Source of the DNA: Betaproteobacteria bacterium
Lineage (GTDB): Bacteria > Pseudomonadota > Gammaproteobacteria > Burkholderiales > Burkholderiaceae_D
Direction of reading: 5' to 3'
DNA length: 6,799 nucleotides
Assembly: GCA_015655165.1 (NCBI GenBank)
Contig: JAATFN010000413.1
Span: 1 to 6,799 of the forward strand
This document shows positions 6,358-6,799 of this stretch, piece after piece. The translations under genes and the position numbers were made by a program. Positions within the stretch are counted from its first letter, which is position 1. Each line of letters begins with the position of its first letter. The notes under the pieces are model-generated. The model was given only the letters and a program-made list of their open reading frames with translations. It did not search any database and had not been told where the DNA came from.

Positions 6358-6799
6358 ATGATTTCTCTACGCAACATTCGCAAGCAATTTGGCGATAAGG
6401 AAATTCTCAAAGGTATTGATCTGGATGTCAGGCCGGGCACATGTACCGTTTTACTTGGGCCAAGTGGCTCCGGCAAAAGCACATTGATCCGGTGTATTAA
6501 CGGTCTGGTCAAACCCGAAATCGGTACCATCCATCTGGATGCGTCACCGGTCGCCATGAAAAGTGAGAAAGGCTGGCAACAGCATCGTACACAAGTCGGT
6601 ATGGTGTTTCAGGATTACAGCCTGTTTAACCATCTTAGTGTACTGGCAAATATGACACTCGTACCGGTGCGACGCGGCATGATGAAAAAATCTGCTGCAC
6701 AAAAAGAAGCATTGGTATTACTGGAAAAAGTCGGGTTGGCACATAAAGCACATGCGCATCCAAGTGAACTGTCAGGTGGACAGCAACAGCGTGTCGCGA
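6358..6799 (+). CDS. Amino-acid ABC transporter ATPase (GlnQ/HisP type, C-terminus cut by window edge)
   Basis: Cytoplasmic ATPase expected to power the two-permease importer. It is open from ATG at 6358 to the right edge: 147 codons of an expected 240-250. Present are Walker A GPSGSGKST (34-42), the PAAT-typical LIRCINGL (43-50), Q-loop VFQD (83-86) and the signature LSGGQQQR (138-145); Walker B and the switch His lie outside the window. The segment after the Q-loop (YSLFNHLSVLANM) departs from the common F-N-L-F-P-H-x-T-V-L-E-N wording of this family. The start lies 3 nt after the upstream stop, with a weak GGGA (6346-6349) as ribosome site. Operon position supports its role with this transporter. 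Whether further catabolic or regulatory genes follow cannot be seen. Confidence 0.9.
   Translation, partial: MISLRNIRKQFGDKEILKGIDLDVRPGTCTVLLGPSGSGKSTLIRCINGLVKPEIGTIHLDASPVAMKSEKGWQQHRTQVGMVFQDYSLFNHLSVLANMTLVPVRRGMMKKSAAQKEALVLLEKVGLAHKAHAHPSELSGGQQQRVA

Noticed and set aside
5778..6398. A 206-codon open frame on the plus strand overlapping the second permease and the start of the ATPase gene
   Set aside because: It lies in another frame over two clear membrane/ATPase genes, is Arg/His/Cys-rich with low-complexity composition and shows no recognisable domain; it is a shadow of the real genes.

Overview
The window reads as a chromosomal transport locus of a Gram-negative proteobacterium. 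The binding proteins have periplasmic signal peptides, the Shine-Dalgarno sites are strong, and the LysR regulator and transporter sequences are of proteobacterial type. Moderate GC by eye and gene style would fit a betaproteobacterium (Burkholderiales), but that placement is an inference without a marker gene. All genes look intact apart from the two cut by the window edges. I see no RNA genes, mobile elements, CRISPR arrays or pseudogenes.

Left half, minus strand (1-2689): a taurine/sulfonate ABC importer in the order tauA (periplasmic binding protein), tauB (ATPase), tauC (permease, running off the left edge). tauA and tauB overlap by 11 bp and tauB starts with GTG, while tauC follows tauB after 22 nt, so the three are almost certainly one transcript. 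A tauD-type dioxygenase or other desulfonation gene, if present, would lie beyond position 1. A 349-nt gene-free stretch (2690-3038) carries the tauA leader with candidate promoter and dyad elements, and the intrinsic terminator of the next gene.

Middle (3039-4125): a minus-strand LysR-type regulator, transcribed divergently from the operon to its right across a 163-bp intergenic region. That region holds a clear sigma-70-type promoter facing right and an 8-bp-arm inverted repeat whose right arm overlaps the -35 box. This is the classic arrangement of a LysR-family regulator controlling the divergent operon.

Right half, plus strand (4126-6799): a polar-amino-acid-type (PAAT) ABC importer with binding protein, two different permeases and an ATPase that runs off the right edge. 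Intergenic gaps are only 3-9 nt. The binding protein delivers the ligand, the permease pair forms the channel and the ATPase drives it. The substrate cannot be fixed; the family-typical Arg and Asp ligand residues point to an amino acid or close analogue. Adjacency to tauABC raises, but does not prove, the idea of an organosulfur amino acid.

I found no evidence of a new type of system. The most useful observations are the divergent operator/promoter, a likely start-codon correction for the regulator, non-canonical EAA loops in both PAAT permeases, and palindromes upstream of tauA.
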